A model generated the notes under the pieces. It made no database searches, was not told where the DNA came from, and was given only the letters and a program-made list of their open reading frames with translations. DNA of 64,000 bases, taken from assembly GCF_030159795.1 (NCBI RefSeq), contig NZ_BSND01000005.1, positions 434,001 to 498,000 of the forward strand. The letters run 5' to 3'. The translations under genes were made by a program, and so were the position numbers. The stretch is from Methylophaga thalassica (GTDB taxonomy: Bacteria; Pseudomonadota; Gammaproteobacteria; Nitrosococcales; Methylophagaceae). Positions 35,164-44,498 of this stretch are shown here, in pieces (positions within the stretch are counted from its first letter, which is position 1; each line of letters opens with the position of its first letter).

Positions 35164-36892
35164 AGCATCAGCATCAAACCCGTTACCTGCCAGTGAGATG
35201 CATAGCAACGCGCCAACATTACCGGCTGGTTTTGCCTATAACGCGCAAAACTGGCTGGTGATGCAACCGGCTGGGCAAGATAGCCCAGTTAAAATCTGCT
35301 CTTGGTTGCAAGTGGCCGCCCGCACCCGCGATCCGCAAGGGGATAACTACGGTTATTTATTGCACTGGTTAGACGATGACAATCGCCATCGCTATTGGGC
35401 CATGCCCGCAGAACTCTTAGCCGGAGACGGCAGCGAGTACCGTCGAATCCTACTCAGCCGAGGCATGCGGCTAAGTAACAGTGTCAAAGCGCGGCAGTTG
35501 CTCTCGCTGTTTATTCAACAAATGGGCGAGCTGGCCACGCAAAAGGCCATTAGCGTGAACTGTATTGGCTGGCATCACCACGCTTATGTGCATCCGCGCC
35601 TCACCTTTTACCCAAGCGAACACAGCAACAACCCGCGCATGGTGCTGCAAACCATGCACCCGATAGAAGGCTTTATTCAACAAGGCAGTAGCGACAGTTG
35701 GCGGCAGCACGTTGGCCGTTATTGTCTGGATAACCCGCTATTAATTGTTGGTGTCTGCGCTGCACTGGCCGCGCCTTTGTTGCATTTGTGCGGGGTGGAT
35801 GGTTTTGGTTTACACCTCTACGGTGCCAGCAGTACTGGTAAAACCGCAGCGCTGTATCCGGCATTATCGGTGTGGGGCGAACCTAATCAACTGCGCCATA
35901 GTTGGCGTGCCACGGCTAACGGTTTGGAAGGCACAGCGCTTGCGCATAACGATGCCTTGCTAGCGCTCGATGAAATGGGCGAAGTTGACCCAAAAGAAGC
36001 TGGCGATGTCGCTTACATGCTCGCCAATGGCCAAGGTAAAACCCGTGCAGGCAAATACGGTGAAATGCGCTTACCCGCCCGTTGGCGTTTGGTGTTTTTA
36101 TCCACTGGCGAAGTGACGCTCGAAAGCCATCTTGCCAGTATCGGCAAGCGCGTAAAAGCTGGCCAGCAAGTGCGCGTGATTGATCTCAGTGCCGATGCCG
36201 GAGCGCAAATGGGCGTGTTTAACCATAGCCATGGTATGAACGCTGCCGATTTAGCCGATCATCTAAAACAGCAAAGTCGCCAACATTACGGCAGCTTGGC
36301 CTTGGACTGGTTACGGTATTTAACGCAGCACTGCGCGCAGGTGCGCCCCGTTTTCCAAAACGTACGCCAACGTTTTTTAGCCAGCTTGCCTCCCGAGGCC
36401 GACGGCCAAGTGCGTCGAGTCGCCGAAAAATTTGCCTTACTGGCCAGCGCAGGCCTGTTAGCCATTCAAGCCAAGGTGCTCGATTGGCCAACCCAAAGTG
36501 TCGAAGCTGCCTGTTTAAGCCAGCTAAACCAATGGATACTCGCTCGCGGTGGTGTGGCCGCCAATGAAGACCAACAAGCTATTCGTCAAGTGCGCAGCTT
36601 TATTGAGCAACATGGCGAAAGCCGTTTTACACCCAAACAAACCGGTTACAGCAGCCAAGTACGCCAACGCGCAGGTTGGCTTGATACTACTGGCCCACAA
36701 ACCCTTTACCTGTTTTACCCAACCGGCTGGCGTGAAGCCACCGAAGGCCTAAGCCCAGATCGCGCTGCCAAAGCACTGATGGCCGCAGGCTACCTAGTCC
36801 CCGATGGCAACCGACCACAGCGCAAAGTCAGCCTGCCCGACAACACACGCCCACGAATGTACTGTGTGAAAGGCAGCATCTTGGATGACTAA
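35150..36892 (+). CDS. DUF927 helicase-like ATPase
   Basis: 580 residues from ATG 35150, the first start close to the alpA stop. A DUF927 domain holds Walker A GASSTGKTAAL (about 226-236) and Walker B-like ALLALDEMGEVD (about 267-278). Related to the C-terminal helicase part of phage and plasmid replication primases (D5/VirE-like). It is commonly found beside AlpA in integrated elements; a role in replication of the excised island is inference. Base composition is more GC-rich than the flanking control regions. Confidence 0.8.
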   Translation: MAVDKASASNPLPASEMHSNAPTLPAGFAYNAQNWLVMQPAGQDSPVKICSWLQVAARTRDPQGDNYGYLLHWLDDDNRHRYWAMPAELLAGDGSEYRRILLSRGMRLSNSVKARQLLSLFIQQMGELATQKAISVNCIGWHHHAYVHPRLTFYPSEHSNNPRMVLQTMHPIEGFIQQGSSDSWRQHVGRYCLDNPLLIVGVCAALAAPLLHLCGVDGFGLHLYGASSTGKTAALYPALSVWGEPNQLRHSWRATANGLEGTALAHNDALLALDEMGEVDPKEAGDVAYMLANGQGKTRAGKYGEMRLPARWRLVFLSTGEVTLESHLASIGKRVKAGQQVRVIDLSADAGAQMGVFNHSHGMNAADLADHLKQQSRQHYGSLALDWLRYLTQHCAQVRPVFQNVRQRFLASLPPEADGQVRRVAEKFALLASAGLLAIQAKVLDWPTQSVEAACLSQLNQWILARGGVAANEDQQAIRQVRSFIEQHGESRFTPKQTGYSSQVRQRAGWLDTTGPQTLYLFYPTGWREATEGLSPDRAAKALMAAGYLVPDGNRPQRKVSLPDNTRPRMYCVKGSILDD

Positions 36893-37163
36893 AAAGGCGA
36901 TGACCCCTGCGTGGGCTTGTCGCCTTGCAGTGCACCGCCAGTCAACATAAATAGCTAGCGATGCTTGAAGTCCAACACAGACAATACCGCTAGAGGCATT
37001 CCCGTGAACCGTTAGCGTACCAACAACCAGCACCGAACGAATAACAAATACGCTCAATTATTTGGTTTTAACTCAAATAAGTTGAGAATAATCATAATCG
37101 TGGTAGGGTAGCAACAGTGAAAAATCCCCAAGTTTATGGTTAAGAAAACACCGTGGAGAGAGC

Positions 37164-37388
37164 ATGATCCGCTGCCACCTAGCCCGATTAATGGGTGAGA
37201 GAAAAATGCGCATTAGCGACGTGATGCGAGAAACCGGCCTAAGCCGTACCACCGTCACGCTACTGTACAAAGAAACTGCGCTTAAGGTGGACTTAGAGGC
37301 GCTCGATAAGCTGTGCAGTTTGTTTAACTGCGAGTTAAACCAATTATTGGAACATATTCCGGCCAAAAGCCAGACGATGAAAGATTAA
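37164..37388 (+). CDS. Small XRE regulator of the restriction operon
   Basis: 74 residues, nearly all helix-turn-helix of the YozG-like Cro/CI type (MGERKMRISDVMRETGLSRT then LEALDKLCSLFNCELNQLLE). GGAGAG lies upstream of the ATG. It starts 9 bases before hsdM, so it is probably the control protein of the restriction-modification operon. The 271 bases before it hold no gene. Confidence 0.8.
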   Translation: MIRCHLARLMGERKMRISDVMRETGLSRTTVTLLYKETALKVDLEALDKLCSLFNCELNQLLEHIPAKSQTMKD

Positions 37389-37397
37389 GGAGCCCAA

Positions 37398-39836
37398 ATG
37401 GCCATTAAGAAAACCGAACTTTACTCTTCCCTTTGGGCCAGCTGCGACGAGCTGCGCGGCGGTATGGATGCCAGCCAGTACAAAGACTATGTACTGACCA
37501 TGCTCTTTATGAAGTACGTCTCCGATAAATACAAAGGCGACCCTTACGGCATGATCGTGGTGCCGCCAGGTGCCAGCTTTGACGATATGGTTGCCCTGAA
37601 AGGCGACAAAGAAATTGGCGACAAAATCAACAAGGTCATCAGCGCGCTGGCCGAAGAAAACGACCTCAAAGGCGTGATAGACGTTGCCGATTTTAACGAC
37701 GAAGACAAGCTTGGCAAAGGCAAAGAAATGGTTGATCGGCTAGGTAAGCTGGTCGGCATTTTTGAAGGGCTAAACCTTGGCGATAACCGTGCCGATGGCG
37801 ATGACTTGTTGGGTGATGCCTACGAATACCTAATGCGCCACTTTGCTACCGAATCGGGTAAATCCAAAGGGCAGTTTTATACGCCATCGGAAGTGTCGCG
37901 TATCCTCTCTAAAGTGATTGGTATTGATAGCAATACCTCGCAAGATGCCACCGTCTACGACCCAACCTGTGGTTCGGGCTCGCTGTTGCTAAAAGCCAGT
38001 GATGAAGCGCCGCGTGGCTTGAGTATTTTTGGCCAGGAGATGGACAACGCCACCAGTGCCTTGGCGCGTATGAACATGATCCTGCATAACAACGCCACCG
38101 CCAAAATCTGGAAAGGCAACACTATTGCTGATCCCCAGTGGAAAGAAGCAAACGGCCAATTAAAAACCTTTGATTTTGCGGTAGCCAACCCGCCGTTTTC
38201 CAACAAAAACTGGACCAGCGGCATCAATCCAAACGACGATGAATTTGGCCGTTTCAGTTGGGGTATTCCGCCGGAGAAAAACGGTGACTACACCTTTTTA
38301 CTGCACATCATTAAAAGCCTAAAAAGCACCGGTAAAGGCGCGGTCATTCTGCCTCACGGCGTTTTGTTCCGTGGCAATGCTGAGGCGCGTATTCGTGAAA
38401 ACCTCATCAAGCAAGGTTACATCAAAGGCATTATCGGCTTACCTGCGAACCTGTTTTACGGCACCGGCATTCCTGCTTGTATTATCGTGATTGATAAAGA
38501 GCACGCGCAGGCAAGGAAAGGAATCTTTATGGTCGATGCCAGCAAAGGTTTTGCCAAAGACGGCAATAAAAACCGCCTGCGCAGCCAAGATATTCACAAA
38601 ATCGTCGATGTCTTTACCAAGCAGCTAGAACTGCCGCGTTACTCGCGCATGGTGCCGCTCTCTGAGATTGCCGCCAACGACTACAACCTGAATATTCCGC
38701 GTTATATCGACTCCAGTGAGCCAGAAGACCTCCACGACTTAAGCGCCCATCTACAAGGGGGCATTCCAAACCGCGACATCGATGCTTTAGAGCGCTACTG
38801 GCAAGTCTTCCCGAGCATTCGTGCGACCTTGTTTGAGCCTGCCCGTGAAGGTTACAGCAAAGCCTTGGTTAAAGCCTCCGAGGTGAAAAGCACCATCCTT
38901 AACCATGACGAGTTTAAAACTTTTGCTGCACAAAGCCTTGAACCCTTTACCGAATGGGCGCAGCGCTCAAACCTGCACGCCATTGAACAAGGCGAATTAC
39001 CTAAACAGATTATTCACCGTATCAGCGAAGATCTATTAGAAAGCTATTCCCACAATTCACTGCTGAGCAAATACGATATCTACCAGATCCTGATGGACTA
39101 CTGGGCGGAGTCAATGCAAGACGATGTATACGTGCTAGTGCAAGACGGCTGGCCAGCGGGCAAGGTACTGCGTGAATTGGTGGTGAATAAAGGCGAAAAG
39201 CTCAAAGAAACGCCTGACCTAACCATCGGCAAAACCAAATACAAAGCTGAACTTATCCCGCCAGCGTTAATCGTGGCGCGCTTTTTTGCTGCTGAACAAA
39301 CCAAAGTCGATACGCTGCAATCGCTATTGGATAGCGCCAGCCAAGAGCTGGAAACCTTCCTTGAAGAAAACTCTTCATCAGGCTCCGGCGGTGGCGACGA
39401 CGGTTTACTGAATGATGCGCTGAACGACAAAGACAAAGTCACCAAAGCCACAGTCACGGCACGTTTGAAACTCGCCACTGACCCCGATGAAAAAGCCGCG
39501 CTAAAGCAAGCCAAAAAGCTGTTTGATGCCGAGTTTGAAGCCAAAAAAGCCCTAAAAGAAGCGCAAGACGCGCTGGATTTAGCGGTATGTAAGCAATACC
39601 CCAAACTCAGCGTCGAAGAGATCAAATCCCTGATTGTGAATGACAAATGGCTGGCAACGCTTGAAAGCAATATCGTCGCTGAAATCGAGCGCGTGACCCA
39701 GCAACTGGCCAATCGTGTCAAAGAGCTGGAAGAGCGCTACAGCGAACCACTGCCAACCATCACCCAATCGGTAGAGAACCTGAGTGATAAAGTGGCAGGC
39801 CACTTAAAAGCCATGGGGCTGGAGTGGGCGCTATGA
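37398..39836 (+). CDS. hsdM: Type I restriction-modification methyltransferase subunit
   Basis: 812 residues. HsdM N-terminal helical domain (about 5-130), then the N6-adenine methyltransferase: motif I DPTCGSGSLLLK (188-199) and motif IV ANPPFSNKNW (262-271), both intact. The part beyond about 450 is an unusually long extension with a Ser/Gly/Asp-rich linker (SSSGSGGGDDG) and coiled-coil segments up to the end; this matches a long HsdM subfamily. It methylates the recognition site together with HsdS. Its TGA overlaps the next ATG (ATGA). Confidence 0.93.
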   Translation: MAIKKTELYSSLWASCDELRGGMDASQYKDYVLTMLFMKYVSDKYKGDPYGMIVVPPGASFDDMVALKGDKEIGDKINKVISALAEENDLKGVIDVADFNDEDKLGKGKEMVDRLGKLVGIFEGLNLGDNRADGDDLLGDAYEYLMRHFATESGKSKGQFYTPSEVSRILSKVIGIDSNTSQDATVYDPTCGSGSLLLKASDEAPRGLSIFGQEMDNATSALARMNMILHNNATAKIWKGNTIADPQWKEANGQLKTFDFAVANPPFSNKNWTSGINPNDDEFGRFSWGIPPEKNGDYTFLLHIIKSLKSTGKGAVILPHGVLFRGNAEARIRENLIKQGYIKGIIGLPANLFYGTGIPACIIVIDKEHAQARKGIFMVDASKGFAKDGNKNRLRSQDIHKIVDVFTKQLELPRYSRMVPLSEIAANDYNLNIPRYIDSSEPEDLHDLSAHLQGGIPNRDIDALERYWQVFPSIRATLFEPAREGYSKALVKASEVKSTILNHDEFKTFAAQSLEPFTEWAQRSNLHAIEQGELPKQIIHRISEDLLESYSHNSLLSKYDIYQILMDYWAESMQDDVYVLVQDGWPAGKVLRELVVNKGEKLKETPDLTIGKTKYKAELIPPALIVARFFAAEQTKVDTLQSLLDSASQELETFLEENSSSGSGGGDDGLLNDALNDKDKVTKATVTARLKLATDPDEKAALKQAKKLFDAEFEAKKALKEAQDALDLAVCKQYPKLSVEEIKSLIVNDKWLATLESNIVAEIERVTQQLANRVKELEERYSEPLPTITQSVENLSDKVAGHLKAMGLEWAL

Positions 39837-40876
39837 CAGCATTAAACACCACGGGATTGAGCAAGCTGGTGGAGGCGATTGCTGGGCAAATTGAACAAGC
39901 CAGAAACCAAGTTCGCCAATCAGTGAATAGCGCTATGGTACAAAGCTACTGGCAAATTGGCCGTTTGATTGTTGAGGAGGAGCAACAGGGGGAAAACCGA
40001 GCCGCCTACGGCAAACAGCAGTTGCAGCAGCTGTCAAAGCAACTGACAGAACGCTTGGGTAAAGGTTTTGATGTTGGCAACTTGCGTAATATGCGCCAGT
40101 TTTACCTGACGTTTCCAATTCACGACGCAGTGCGTAGTGAATTGAGTTGGACACACTACCGTGCCTTAATGCGAATCGACACCCCCGCCGCCCGTGATTG
40201 GTACTTGCAAGAGGCCATCAGCCAAAGCTGGAGCGCCCGCGCACTGGAACGCCAAATCAGCACGCTGTACTACGAGCGCCTATTAGCCAGCCAAGAGAAA
40301 GCAGCGGTTGAACACGAAGCCCAAGCCAACACTCAGCCACTGGCAGAAAGCGCCAAGGACTACCTGCGCGACCCTTACATTCTCGACTTTTTAAACCTGC
40401 AAGATCAAACCTACCAGGAAAGCGAGCTGGAGCAGGCCATTATCAGCAACCTGCAACAATTCCTGCTGGAACTGGGCAAAGGCTTTGCTTTTGTGGAGCG
40501 CCAGCAGCGTATCCGCTTTGAGGATGAAGACTTTTATATTGATCTGGTGTTCTACAACTTCAAACTTAAATGCTTTCTGCTGGTGGACTTAAAACTGGGC
40601 AAGCTGAAACACCAAGATATCGGCCAAATGGATACCTATGTGCGCCTCTATGACGAGCAGCGCAAAGGCGATGACGACAACCCCACCATTGGCTTGGTGC
40701 TATGCAGCGAAAAAAGCGAAGCCGTGGTGAAATACTCGGTACTGGCCGATCAGAAACAACTGTTCGCGGCTAAATATTTGCCTTACCTACCGACAGAAGA
40801 AGAGCTGAAACGAGAGCTGGAGCGCGAACGCGAACAGGCCCTAGCGCAACTGCAACAGCAGGAGTTAGAGAGATGA
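39833..40876 (+). CDS. DUF1016 (YhcG-like) PD-(D/E)XK nuclease
   Basis: 347 residues from the ATG overlapping the hsdM stop (ATGA). N-terminal DUF1016_N helical part (QSYWQIGRLIVEEEQQGE near 35-52; WTHYRALMRI near 104-113) and C-terminal nuclease domain with EDFYIDLVFYNFKLKCFLLVDLKLGKL cut in the middle: Asp in YIDLVFY (about 232-238) and the DLK triad (about 249-251) form the PD-(D/E)XK core. Often encoded inside type I restriction operons. Whether it cleaves DNA with HsdM/HsdS is unknown. Coupled to hsdS by a 4-base overlap. Confidence 0.85.
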   Translation: MTALNTTGLSKLVEAIAGQIEQARNQVRQSVNSAMVQSYWQIGRLIVEEEQQGENRAAYGKQQLQQLSKQLTERLGKGFDVGNLRNMRQFYLTFPIHDAVRSELSWTHYRALMRIDTPAARDWYLQEAISQSWSARALERQISTLYYERLLASQEKAAVEHEAQANTQPLAESAKDYLRDPYILDFLNLQDQTYQESELEQAIISNLQQFLLELGKGFAFVERQQRIRFEDEDFYIDLVFYNFKLKCFLLVDLKLGKLKHQDIGQMDTYVRLYDEQRKGDDDNPTIGLVLCSEKSEAVVKYSVLADQKQLFAAKYLPYLPTEEELKRELEREREQALAQLQQQELER

Positions 40877-42273
40877 GCAGCCAAGTTGCAGAAGTGAGTT
40901 CAAAGTATCTGGCGGAAGCGGCAAAGAATGCCGTGCCAACTGGATATAAGCAAACGGAAGTGGGAGTGATACCGGAAGATTGGGATGTAGTGGAGTTTGG
41001 CAGCACATTGAAAGAGTTTCGAAATGGGTATGCTTTCTCGACAAGTGGATACGCTTCCACAGGAACACCAATCATTACTATGGCTCAAATTGGTCTTTCT
41101 GGCTTATTTCAATTTGATGTCTCAAAGGTAAATAAATGGGATTCACAACAGCATGATTCGCTAAAAGATTTCTGGGTTCGAGATGGTGATCTCCTAATAG
41201 CCATGACTGATGTGACTCCAGATAAAAATCTTATCGGTCAAATGACAGTTGCAAAGTTAGACGGCATAGCGCTTCTTAATCAACGGGTTGGCTTGCTTAG
41301 GCTTAAGAATGAAATTGCTTATTCTGGATACTTTAATTTTTTGAGCTCCTTGCCTGTTTGGAAAACATATTGTAAGGCTGTTGCTTCGTTAGGGGTACAA
41401 GCGAATATCAGTACATCAGATATAAGAAAGGCAAAAGTGCCACTCCCACCCATAAAAGAACAAACCGCCATCGCTAATGCGCTATCCGATGTCGATGCGC
41501 TGATCAGCGAGCTGGAAAAACTGATCGCCAAAAAACAGGCCATCAAAATCGCCACCATGCAACAACTTCTCACAGGCCGCACCCGCCTGCCGCAGTTCGC
41601 CTTGCGTGAAGATGGCACACCAAAAGGCACCAAGCCAAGTGAGTTGGGGGAAATACCGGAGGATTGGGAGGTTGTTGCTCTTAAAGATCTACTAAAAGAT
41701 AGCCCAAAATATGGAATAAATGCTCCTGCTGTTCCGTTAGAAGGTAAATTACCTGTTTATATTCGGATTACCGATATATCTGAGGATGGTTATTTTAAGC
41801 CTACTGAGAAAGTTGGCGTTAAAAGCCCATTTTCAGATTTGTATCAGTTAGCCGATGGCGATCTTGTTCTTGCAAGAACAGGAGCTAGTGTTGGCAAGTC
41901 ATATCTATATAGACCTGAAGATGGAGTCCTCGTGTATGCAGGTTTCCTCATCAAGGTGACGCCAGAGCAATCCAAGTTAGATCCGAAATTTCTTTTTCAA
42001 TACCTGCAAACTGAACGATATTGGTCTTGGGTAACAGTAAACTCAATGAGAAGTGGTCAGCCGGGAATTAATGGAAATGAGTACGGTAGCTTAATGCTTA
42101 CATGGCCGGAAAAAGACGAACAAACCGCCATCGCCACCATCCTCTCCGATATGGACGCAGAGATTCAGGCACTGGAACAACGTCTTGGCAAAACCCGCCA
42201 AATCAAACAAGGCATGATGCAAGAGTTGCTGACGGGTAAGACAAGATTAATTCAAGGGGAAGCACATGACTGA
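40873..42273 (+). CDS. hsdS: Type I restriction specificity subunit
   Basis: 466 residues with two target-recognition domains (about 20-190 and 260-420) separated by paired helical repeats: KEQTAIANALSDVDALISEL then ATMQQLLTGRTRL, and DEQTAIATILSDMDAEIQAL then GMMQELLTGKTRL. Both domains open with the typical IPEDWEVV-like start. It determines the bipartite recognition site. Base composition of the recognition domains is more AT-rich than the repeats, as expected from domain exchange. Overlaps the next gene by 8 bases. Confidence 0.93.
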   Translation: MSSQVAEVSSKYLAEAAKNAVPTGYKQTEVGVIPEDWDVVEFGSTLKEFRNGYAFSTSGYASTGTPIITMAQIGLSGLFQFDVSKVNKWDSQQHDSLKDFWVRDGDLLIAMTDVTPDKNLIGQMTVAKLDGIALLNQRVGLLRLKNEIAYSGYFNFLSSLPVWKTYCKAVASLGVQANISTSDIRKAKVPLPPIKEQTAIANALSDVDALISELEKLIAKKQAIKIATMQQLLTGRTRLPQFALREDGTPKGTKPSELGEIPEDWEVVALKDLLKDSPKYGINAPAVPLEGKLPVYIRITDISEDGYFKPTEKVGVKSPFSDLYQLADGDLVLARTGASVGKSYLYRPEDGVLVYAGFLIKVTPEQSKLDPKFLFQYLQTERYWSWVTVNSMRSGQPGINGNEYGSLMLTWPEKDEQTAIATILSDMDAEIQALEQRLGKTRQIKQGMMQELLTGKTRLIQGEAHD

Positions 42274-43396
42274 TTATCAAGAAACTGAGCTCGATGAAGA
42301 GCTGATTGATCCAGGTTCGGAAGAAGAGCCTGAACTGCTTGATGAGGTGATGCACCCGTTCAACCCGACAGATATTGATATTGTCGTTGAGCCGAAGTCG
42401 TTGGACGCTTTGATAAAGCGAATTCAGCATAACGAAATCGATATGAATACCGATTTTCAGCGTCATGCGGAGTTATGGGATAACCGCAAGATGAGCCGAT
42501 TAATCGAATCCATTTTGATTCGGTTTCCGTTACCGGCTTTTTACTTTGATGCGTCCGATGAAAATAATTGGCTAATTGTGGATGGTTTACAGCGGTTATC
42601 TACGATTCGCAAGTTTGTGTTAGATAAAAAGCTTCGCCTTAATGGGTTGGAGTTCTTAACGGAACTTAATGGTAAAACCTTCGATAAGCTGCATCGCCAA
42701 TATCAGCGCCGTATTGAAGAGTGCCCTGTTACCGTGTACATGATTAAACCGGGTACGCCTGAAGATGTTAAGTATTCAGTGTTTCGCCGTATCAATACGG
42801 GTGGCTTAACGCTCAATAACCAAGAAATTCGTAATGCGCTTGCTAAGCCACGAGACAGAGAACTGCTTGAAGAATTAGCCAATTCAGAATGCTCGAAGGC
42901 CATGTTGGGCGATCTTTCCAAGCGTATGAAAGATCAGGAGTTGGTATTGCGATTTTGGGCATTCTATCGCTTTGACTATCTTGACCCTAAAAATAAAAAG
43001 GAAATTGCCTCGTTTTTAGATAAAGCGATGGAAGATATCAAGAAAGGCGATGATGCCTACCGCTCAGAGTTTAAAACTAGGTATTCAACTGCGATAGAGC
43101 GCTGTTATCAACTTTTGGGAAAATCCGGATTTGAGAAAGATCCATCTTCAAATTCTCGCAAACGCTCAAAGAACTCTACTTTGTACGAAGTGTGGATGGT
43201 AGCGCTGGCCAAACTCACGGACACGGAATTCGATCGCCTTTTGAATGAGCAAAGCGTCTTTCAGGAAAAGGCGCGAGCACTACTCAAAGACGGCGAATTC
43301 TTCAATGCCATTACTTATTCGACGCAGAAAAAAGACCATGTTGAACGACGCTACGAAAAGGTTAATGCGCTGATTAAGGAGGTGCTGAATGATTGA
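42266..43396 (+). CDS. DUF262 (ParB-like) protein of embedded trio
   Basis: 376 residues. An acidic N-terminus precedes a DUF262 domain: MNTDFQRHAELWDNRKMSRL (60-79), IRFPLPAFYF, and the signature IVDGLQRLSTI (104-114), related to the DGQQR motif of GmrSD and ParB-like NTPase/nuclease domains. A helical C-terminal half follows. DUF262 proteins occur in several DNA-defence contexts. It overlaps hsdS by 8 bases and the following ATPase gene by 8, so the proteins are made in concert. The exact activity is unknown. Confidence 0.82.
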   Translation: MTDYQETELDEELIDPGSEEEPELLDEVMHPFNPTDIDIVVEPKSLDALIKRIQHNEIDMNTDFQRHAELWDNRKMSRLIESILIRFPLPAFYFDASDENNWLIVDGLQRLSTIRKFVLDKKLRLNGLEFLTELNGKTFDKLHRQYQRRIEECPVTVYMIKPGTPEDVKYSVFRRINTGGLTLNNQEIRNALAKPRDRELLEELANSECSKAMLGDLSKRMKDQELVLRFWAFYRFDYLDPKNKKEIASFLDKAMEDIKKGDDAYRSEFKTRYSTAIERCYQLLGKSGFEKDPSSNSRKRSKNSTLYEVWMVALAKLTDTEFDRLLNEQSVFQEKARALLKDGEFFNAITYSTQKKDHVERRYEKVNALIKEVLND

Positions 43397-44498
43397 GTTT
43401 ATTAATATTCAGAACTTTAAAACCTTGTTGAATGCTAGCTTTCCTCTGGGCAATCTGAATTTATTTTCAGGCCTTAATGGCATGGGAAAATCGACGCTTG
43501 TGCAGAGCTTGTTGCTTTTAAGGCAGTCTTACGAACGCAATACCCTCAAAACCAAGGGGCTGCTGTTAAATGGAGATTACGTTAATATCGGTACGGGTAA
43601 AGACGCGCTTTCCAGTTTTAGTGAACAAGAAGAGATTATTTTCACTGTTAAATGGGGCGAGAAAGAGCAGCCAATACGCTTTGAGTTTGACTATCAACAT
43701 GACTCGGATCTGTTGCCACTTCGCAAGTCGGGTATTGACGGTGATTCTGAATCCTTGAGTTTATTCAACTCCAATTTTCAGTACTTATGTGCCGACAGAT
43801 TAGGCCCACAAAGTCATCACCAGTTGTCTGAGTTTCATATTCGTGATTTAAAGTCGCTTGGCCATCATGGTGAGTTTGCGGTTCATTTTATCGCAGTCAA
43901 TGGCGCTAAAGATCTGGAGATAGACGCGTTACGCCATCCAAAGGCAGTATCAGGGACGTTGCTTGCTAATATTGAAGCATGGATGTCGGATATTACGCCC
44001 GGTCTAAAAATCAAAGCAGTGGCGCAGCCTCAATTTAATTCGGCGAGCCTGAGTTACTCTTTCAACCAAGGTAAAGAAACAACCGAAGAGTTTAAGCCTC
44101 AGAATGTGGGCTTTGGCCTAAGTTACGTACTACCTGTCGTGACTAGTATTTTAAGTGCCGCAAAAGGTGATTTGCTGATTATTGAAAACCCAGAGTCACA
44201 CTTACACCCGGCTGGGCAATCATTAATGGGTAAGCTATGTGCCATTGCTGCCAATAATGGCGTGCAATTAATCGTTGAATCTCATTCAGACCATTTCCTC
44301 AACGGTATTCGGGTTGCGGTGAAGCAGAAAGTAGTTGCAGCTGACGATGTAAAAGTCTTTTTCTTGCAGCGAGATGTTCATAACTCTATTCATGCCTCAG
44401 AAGTTATGTACCCAAATATTGATGATGAAGGCCGCATAGACTGCTGGCCGGAAGGGTTCTTTGACCAATGGGATAAGGAGCTGGATCAGTTGTTATGA
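43389..44498 (+). CDS. DUF3696 AAA ATPase of embedded trio
   Basis: 369-residue SMC/OLD-like ATPase. It begins FINIQNFKTLLNASFPLGNL with Walker A GLNGMGKST (28-36); the ABC-type Walker B DLLIIENPESHLHPAGQ is near 258-274 and LIVESHSDHF near 295-304 is the His switch. The C-terminal DEGRIDCWPEGFFDQWDKEL is the DUF3696 ending. No nuclease (TOPRIM) domain is present, unlike OLD proteins. Coupled to both neighbours by overlaps of 8 and 4 bases. Likely a sensor or motor for the partner proteins. Confidence 0.85.
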   Translation: MIEFINIQNFKTLLNASFPLGNLNLFSGLNGMGKSTLVQSLLLLRQSYERNTLKTKGLLLNGDYVNIGTGKDALSSFSEQEEIIFTVKWGEKEQPIRFEFDYQHDSDLLPLRKSGIDGDSESLSLFNSNFQYLCADRLGPQSHHQLSEFHIRDLKSLGHHGEFAVHFIAVNGAKDLEIDALRHPKAVSGTLLANIEAWMSDITPGLKIKAVAQPQFNSASLSYSFNQGKETTEEFKPQNVGFGLSYVLPVVTSILSAAKGDLLIIENPESHLHPAGQSLMGKLCAIAANNGVQLIVESHSDHFLNGIRVAVKQKVVAADDVKVFFLQRDVHNSIHASEVMYPNIDDEGRIDCWPEGFFDQWDKELDQLL

